From positions 1 through 25,780 of the forward strand of contig DAOLPD010000021.1 of assembly GCA_035417425.1 (NCBI GenBank): a stretch of 25,780 bases of DNA. The letters run 5' to 3'. Source of the DNA: BRH-c25 sp035417425. GTDB lineage: Bacteria; Bacillota; Clostridia; Lutisporales; Lutisporaceae. Position 1 is the first letter of the stretch. The number at the start of each line of letters is the position of its first letter. This document shows positions 22,192 to 25,780 of the stretch, piece by piece. The position numbers were made by a program, and so were the translations under genes. The notes beneath the pieces were generated by a model, which searched no databases, was not told where the DNA came from, and was given only the letters and a program-made list of their open reading frames with translations.

Positions 22192-23499
22192 CTACGCCCT
22201 CCAAATATGCCACAAATGGTTGTTCTGCCCTCTGGCAAATACATCCAGGCGGTTGCCTCCCCAGGATACTGCAGCAGGTTCTGAGGTCAGCACACCTCCG
22301 AGGGAGCTCCAGCCGCTCCAACGGGTTCCGTTCCAGGTTCTGATCATCAGTTCATTTCTCTGGCCTCTTGCAAAGATTTCAAGGCGGTTGCTTCCGGTAG
22401 ATGCTGCAGCCGGTCCGGAAGTTATCTGCCCTCCGCCAAGGTCCTCCCATGCGCTCCATCGGGTTCCGTCCCAGTATTTATGCCAAAGGGACTGATTCTG
22501 TCCTCTCCCGAATACATCTATTCTGTTCGGCCCCCAGGATACTGCCGCAGGTGCTGAAGTCAGCACTCCTCCCAGATCCTCCCACTCGCTCCATCGGGTT
22601 CCGTCCCAATACTTATGCCACAAGGATTGATTCTGTCCTCGTGCAAATACACCCAATCTATTTGCCTGCCATGATGCAACTGCAGGCTCGGAAGTAATTA
22701 TGCCTCCAAGATCCTCCCATGCACTCCAACGGATACCATCCCAATAAATATGCCACAAGGATTGATTCTGTCCTCTTGCAAATACATCTATCCTGTTGGG
22801 TCCCCATGATACCGCCCCCGGCCCCGTTGTCAGAATCCCACCCAGGTCCTCCCATGCACTCCAGCGGGCACCGTTCCAATAAATATGCCACAATGCCTGG
22901 TTTTGTCCTCTTGCAAATACGTCCAGACGGTTAGGCTGCCAGGATGCAGCTGCAGGTCCGGAAGTTAGTATTCCCCCAAGGTCTTCCCATTGGCTCCAGC
23001 CTGCGCCTTCAGCTACTTCAATATTCTCCAGCGTAAATTGAATTATATCCTTCATTATTTGATTTATACGGGCATTAGGGACTCCTTTTCGTCTAAGTAT
23101 GGTGAATGCAAATGGATTATCCCTGCGCAGGGCATTCAGAAGTGCATTAGTTCTCTGTTCAATAGTCCCGTCATAATTGTTTGCATTTCTCAATACATAG
23201 ATTACTGTGTTTCTAAATATGTTACGCGTATCTGCACGCCGTACCCCATACCTTTCAAGCTCTGAATAGTGGCCGGCAAACCTCCTGTTAATAAGCGACA
23301 TGATGCGGCTGACATCCTGCGGCCTTTGCCTCATCCCTTCATAGTCATCCTCGGCATACTCATCCTCAAAGTACAAGTCTTCGTAATACTCTTCACTAAA
23401 GAAATCATCATACTCTGCATCCTCCGTTAAATCTCGGAACGGACAGATGTAAAACGGATTCATAGGACACAAATAAGGATTCTTGTACAATTTATTCAT
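22192..23499 (-). CDS. Protein with six PLL/DUF346-type beta-propeller (lectin-like) repeats
   Basis: A 435-residue protein. The C-terminal 268 or so residues are six tandem repeats of 45-46 residues, each built around W(S/E)xWEDLGG, a variable ASW..NR(I/L)DVF stretch, ARGQNQ and LWHIYWDG. This matches PLL-like lectin/DUF346 propellers, whose blades often bind sugars. The N-terminal 150 residues differ. They start with a short Cys/Pro/Tyr segment (NPYLCPMNPFYICPF), continue with a very acidic Tyr-rich stretch (about 28-58), then a helical basic domain around 65-145. There is no signal peptide, so it may stay in the cytoplasm or associate with the spore; the latter is a guess. I chose the ATG at 23499, behind GGAGAAAGGAG; longer in-frame starts have no ribosome binding site. 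The repeats are also visible as DNA repeats of about 135 bases. Confidence 0.85.
   Translation of the reverse strand: MNKLYKNPYLCPMNPFYICPFRDLTEDAEYDDFFSEEYYEDLYFEDEYAEDDYEGMRQRPQDVSRIMSLINRRFAGHYSELERYGVRRADTRNIFRNTVIYVLRNANNYDGTIEQRTNALLNALRRDNPFAFTILRRKGVPNARINQIMKDIIQFTLENIEVAEGAGWSQWEDLGGILTSGPAAASWQPNRLDVFARGQNQALWHIYWNGARWSAWEDLGGILTTGPGAVSWGPNRIDVFARGQNQSLWHIYWDGIRWSAWEDLGGIITSEPAVASWQANRLGVFARGQNQSLWHKYWDGTRWSEWEDLGGVLTSAPAAVSWGPNRIDVFGRGQNQSLWHKYWDGTRWSAWEDLGGGQITSGPAAASTGSNRLEIFARGQRNELMIRTWNGTRWSGWSSLGGVLTSEPAAVSWGGNRLDVFARGQNNHLWHIWRA
22195..22998 (-). repeat. Six tandem coding repeats of about 135 bp
   Basis: The propeller blades are encoded by six tandem units of 135 bases (one unit is 138, the last shorter). 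Adjacent central units are highly similar in nucleotides, for example the repeated CTTCCCATGCACTCCA-like and TTGATTCTGTCCTC-like segments on the plus strand. This suggests recent duplication or gene conversion among blades. Confidence 0.85.
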
Positions 23500-23575
23500 A
23501 TCTCCTTTCTCCATTAAACCAATCATTACATAATATGCAAAAAACCATAATTTGGTTATCAAAAATTTGGCATAA

Positions 23576-23606
23576 GAAAAAGAGCTGCATTCAATTGAAT
23601 GAGCTC
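23576..23606 (-). terminator. Intrinsic terminator of the amidohydrolase gene
   Basis: On the minus strand GAGCTCATTC pairs with GAATGCAGCTC (one bulged base) around an AATT loop, followed by TTTTTCTT. It begins 15 bases after the gene's stop. Confidence 0.85.
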
Positions 23607-23620
23607 TCTTTCAAAATATT

Positions 23621-25282
23621 TTATTCCATTTTCATTGGAGGGCCGTCATACCATGAAGGTGTCTTATATTTCTTGGACATTTCAGCACGGTATTTATCCA
23701 TCTGTCCTTTCAGGAAGCCCAGGGGCGGAGCAACCGGTTTACCTTCCGGCACAAAGAACTTGTTGTTTGCGGGGTCATAGGTGTACTTACCCGACCTGCT
23801 GTACAAATAAGGCAGGTAAGATACATAATTCCCATTTTCATCATAGTTATAGCTGTATTTCTTCTTCATTTCGTTGAACTCTGCCTTTATTGCATCCAGC
23901 TTCTTCTTGTCAGTCATTAATTCTATGGCACTTATTGCCATAACCTTGGCACCTGCAATGAGGCCTTTATGGGCAACCGTTGAACCTGTAACAGCAACCA
24001 GGGACCAATGGTGGCTGCTTACTCCGGGAGCGCCTGAAGGGAAGTTCAAGGATGATAGCGGCACTACCAAGGATACTTCGCCTNNNNNNNNNNNNNNNNN
24101 NNNNNNNNNNNNNNNNNNNNNATAAAGGCCCACTACTTCAGAGCCTAAAGCTTTTTGAATTGCCTTTGCCATGTTTTGCTCTTCAACAGACCACTCAGGA
24201 TATCCGACCTTCTTTATGTTTTCAACCAGAACATTTGCAACACCTTCGTTACGATAGCACTGGTGGATGGCTGTATAAGGCGTAACCTCCATTGTGCAGC
24301 CTGTCGCCAGTGCCGCTGCCTTTGCACAATCCAGCACCTTTGCGACATCATCCTTTATTCTTTGGTCGGTGTCCCTTACAAAGTACCAGGTTGTTGCCCT
24401 GTCCGGAACAACATTAGGTGCTTCACCGCCTTCGGTAGTTACATAATGCATTCTGTATGTATAGAAAAGATGTTCACGGAGATACTCTGTATTCATGTTC
24501 ATTATCTGCACAGCGTCCAGGGCGCTTTTACCGTCCCATGGTGATCCGCCTGAGTGTGCCGTCCTGCCGGTGAAGGTTACTGAGAAGGAGAAAATCCCGT
24601 TGCTGTTTACACCGTAGGAAGCACCGAAACTGCCTCCGCCGTGGTTATCTATGACAACATCCACATCCTTGAAAAGGTCTGCATAAACCATGAATGGACG
24701 GCTTATAACGGTTTCCTCAGATGGACTGCCGAACATTTTTATTGTTCCTGTAAATTTGCCTTCTTCCATTGCCTTTTTCACTGCTACCATCGTAGCTGCT
24801 GCCGCAGTTCCCATTGTGTTATGGGTGCATCCATGGCCGGGAGCAGCTGCTCCGTTTACCTCGCTTACAGGAGTATGTACAGGATTGCCTACTTCCTGGG
24901 ACAGCATCGGCAGTGCATCGAGTTCGCCAAGAACACCTACTACAGGTCCGGGGCCATTGGTATATGTAGCAACAAATGCAGTGGGCATACCTGCTACTCC
25001 TTTTTCAACCTTGAAGCCTTCTTTTTCAAGGTAATTTACCAGTAATGCGGAAGTGTTGTACTCTTCCAGTCCCAGCTCTGCATAGGACCATATTGCATCA
25101 CTTATTTCAGCGATTTTTTTCTGGACTTCAGGTTGATCCAGGTAATCAATAGCATACTGTTGATTCTTATCAAACTTTCCAATGTTGTCAGCAGAGATGT
25201 TCATTGGCATAACCATTGACAAGATAAGCAATGTCACTAAAAAAGCAATACCAGTCTTGTTCTTTCCAGTTCGTTTAAACAT
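23621..25282 (-). CDS. Secreted M20-family amidohydrolase, AbgB-like (contains an N gap)
   Basis: A 553-residue metal-dependent peptidase/amidohydrolase related to the p-aminobenzoyl-glutamate hydrolase B subunit. A signal peptide (about 1-31, ending ISA) marks export. Catalytic landmarks are GELDALPM at 119-126, GHGCTHNTMG at 149-158, SPSEET at 186-191 with E189/E190, and DNHGG at 212-216. The dimerisation lid has FTGRTAHSGGSPWDGKSALD, and SSHHWS with a late AHKG complete the fold. Bases 24084-24121 are N (residues about 388-400). The reading frame is the same on both sides. The hidden segment is where AbgB relatives carry a conserved STD-type active-site stretch before GEVSLVVP. A C-terminal extension of about 80 residues, Tyr- and Lys-rich, follows the usual end. 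Likely substrates are N-acyl amino acids or aminoacyl-aromatic amides; not proven. AGGAGGAG precedes the ATG. Confidence 0.88.
   Translation of the reverse strand: MFKRTGKNKTGIAFLVTLLILSMVMPMNISADNIGKFDKNQQYAIDYLDQPEVQKKIAEISDAIWSYAELGLEEYNTSALLVNYLEKEGFKVEKGVAGMPTAFVATYTNGPGPVVGVLGELDALPMLSQEVGNPVHTPVSEVNGAAAPGHGCTHNTMGTAAAATMVAVKKAMEEGKFTGTIKMFGSPSEETVISRPFMVYADLFKDVDVVIDNHGGGSFGASYGVNSNGIFSFSVTFTGRTAHSGGSPWDGKSALDAVQIMNMNTEYLREHLFYTYRMHYVTTEGGEAPNVVPDRATTWYFVRDTDQRIKDDVAKVLDCAKAAALATGCTMEVTPYTAIHQCYRNEGVANVLVENIKKVGYPEWSVEEQNMAKAIQKALGSEVVGLYXXXXXXXXXXXXXGEVSLVVPLSSLNFPSGAPGVSSHHWSLVAVTGSTVAHKGLIAGAKVMAISAIELMTDKKKLDAIKAEFNEMKKKYSYNYDENGNYVSYLPYLYSRSGKYTYDPANNKFFVPEGKPVAPPLGFLKGQMDKYRAEMSKKYKTPSWYDGPPMKME
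24084..24121. other. Run of 38 undetermined bases
   Basis: An assembly gap inside the amidohydrolase gene. Reading frames on both sides agree with the gap length as given, so there is no evidence of a frameshift, but the true length and sequence are unknown. Confidence 0.99.
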
Positions 25283-25328
25283 TTTTACTCCTCCTTAACT
25301 TGAAATTAAGATTCGGATGCCTATGCAC
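25275..25328 (-). CDS. 17-codon leader ORF overlapping the amidohydrolase start
   Basis: A GTG at 25326-25328 lies 5 bases after a strong AGGAGGTG (25333-25340). It opens a 17-codon ORF (MHRHPNLNFKLRRSKNV) that runs through the amidohydrolase ribosome binding site and ends with TAA four bases past the amidohydrolase ATG. The second, independent strong ribosome binding site and the overlap suggest translational control, but the peptide resembles nothing I know and could be chance. Confidence 0.35.
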   Translation of the reverse strand: MHRHPNLNFKLRRSKNV

Positions 25329-25613
25329 TATTCACCTCCTCTTTTTAAATTGCATTCCTTTCCTCATCCGCACATACTGCTGTAATTCTTAAACTTTTTA
25401 TCTCAGAGTAAAAATATTTTTATTACTTATAATTATACAAACGCCAGATCATGTTTTTTGTCATAGTACATTGTCGTAAAAAAGTTTCGTATTACATGTT
25501 CTTCTTAATGCGCTGTTAATTAGACAATTATGATTATACATTTATAATATCTTTAAGATTTTGACATTAATGTCCATGTATCACATCCGTCTGCAGCATC
25601 CAGTAAGCAGTTC
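25329..25613. other. Intergenic region upstream of the amidohydrolase
   Basis: AT-rich, without a supported gene. A minus-strand TATAAT (25432-25437) may be a -10 box for the amidohydrolase transcript, giving a leader of about 140 bases. I see no riboswitch or other RNA that I can name. Confidence 0.5.
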
Positions 25614-25662
25614 AAAAAAACAAAAGAGACTGTACCAGCCTTTTTTACCAGGTACAATCTCT
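25614..25662 (-). terminator. Intrinsic terminator of the gene at the right edge
   Basis: A 12-bp stem (25625-25636 with 25651-25662, one mismatch) is followed on the minus strand by TTTTGTTTTTTT. It lies 22 bases beyond the stop of the partial minus-strand gene. Confidence 0.85.
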
Positions 25663-25684
25663 TATTATTCAACTATTGTTTTTA

Positions 25685-25780
25685 CTAACATGCTATGGCA
25701 TCTTCAAACCGTACATAATTCAGCGTCTTGCTCTCCTTATACAGCCATAAGCCTACAAATCCTTCATCAATAAGTTTGCT
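25685..25780 (-). CDS. C-terminal fragment of an unidentified gene (runs off the right edge)
   Basis: The minus strand is open from the window edge to a TAG at 25685-25687 and encodes 31 residues (…IDEGFVGLWLYKESKTLN… ending VRFEDAIAC). The other two minus-strand frames have early stops, and the residue composition looks like real protein. A good terminator follows at 25614-25662. No family can be assigned from this short tail. Confidence 0.65.
   Translation of the reverse strand, partial: SKLIDEGFVGLWLYKESKTLNYVRFEDAIAC

Noticed and set aside
22195..22998. CRISPR-like or satellite repeat array
   Set aside because: The units are about 135 bases, contiguous, in frame and encode propeller blades; there are no spacers.
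24084..24121. Frameshift or pseudogene call for the amidohydrolase
   Set aside because: The reading frame continues correctly on both sides of the N run; the gap is an assembly artefact, not evidence of disruption.

Overview
The window looks like a chromosomal segment of an anaerobic clostridial Firmicute. Supporting signs are AT-rich intergenic DNA, strong AGGAGG-type ribosome binding sites, occasional TTG and GTG starts, a NuoE/NuoF-type iron-sulfur flavoprotein operon, a glycyl radical enzyme with its activase, two large methyl-accepting chemotaxis proteins, a copper-amine-oxidase-like 'stalk' domain protein and beta-propeller repeat proteins. I see no rRNA, tRNA, CRISPR array, insertion sequence or prophage. 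A 38-base run of N lies at 24084-24121 inside a gene.

Layout. 1-2974 (+): a short secreted RCC1-repeat protein, then DNA topoisomerase III (topB), each followed by an intrinsic terminator. 3015-8921 (-): a tight three-gene redox operon made of a NuoE-like subunit, a NuoF-like subunit and a 1201-residue fusion protein. The fusion joins a NuoG-type [2Fe-2S] domain, a GltD/NfnB-type FAD/NAD(P)H module, two ferredoxin clusters and a molybdopterin-oxidoreductase-like domain that appears to lack the catalytic Cys/Sec. 9001-10346 (-): an EamA transporter and a DUF378 membrane protein. 10552-12630 (+): a 30-codon leader ORF and a dCache chemoreceptor. 12760-14795 (+): a single-span membrane protein coupled to a compact FtsH-like AAA+ zinc protease. 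14796-16463 (-): a Na/Pi cotransporter family protein with a PhoU-like tail. 16683-17393 (-): a secreted stalk-domain protein. 17526-19848 (-): a YjjI glycyl radical enzyme and its YjjW activase, substrate unknown. 19979-21973 (-): a second chemoreceptor. 22192-23499 (-): an apparently cytoplasmic protein with six PLL/DUF346-type propeller repeats. 23621-25282 (-): a secreted AbgB-like M20 amidohydrolase with an overlapping 17-codon leader ORF. 25685-25780 (-): the C-terminal end of a gene running off the right edge.

The most notable system is the 3015-8921 operon. It has a NAD(H)/FMN site on the NuoF-like subunit, a second FAD/NAD(P)H site in the fusion subunit and a long Fe-S chain. It has no [FeFe]-hydrogenase H-cluster motifs and no intact formate-dehydrogenase active site. 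My inference is a transhydrogenase or electron-bifurcating complex linking NADH, NADPH and ferredoxin. The YjjI/YjjW pair is a second genuinely uncharacterised enzyme system. The remaining genes form independent units separated by recognisable hairpin terminators.
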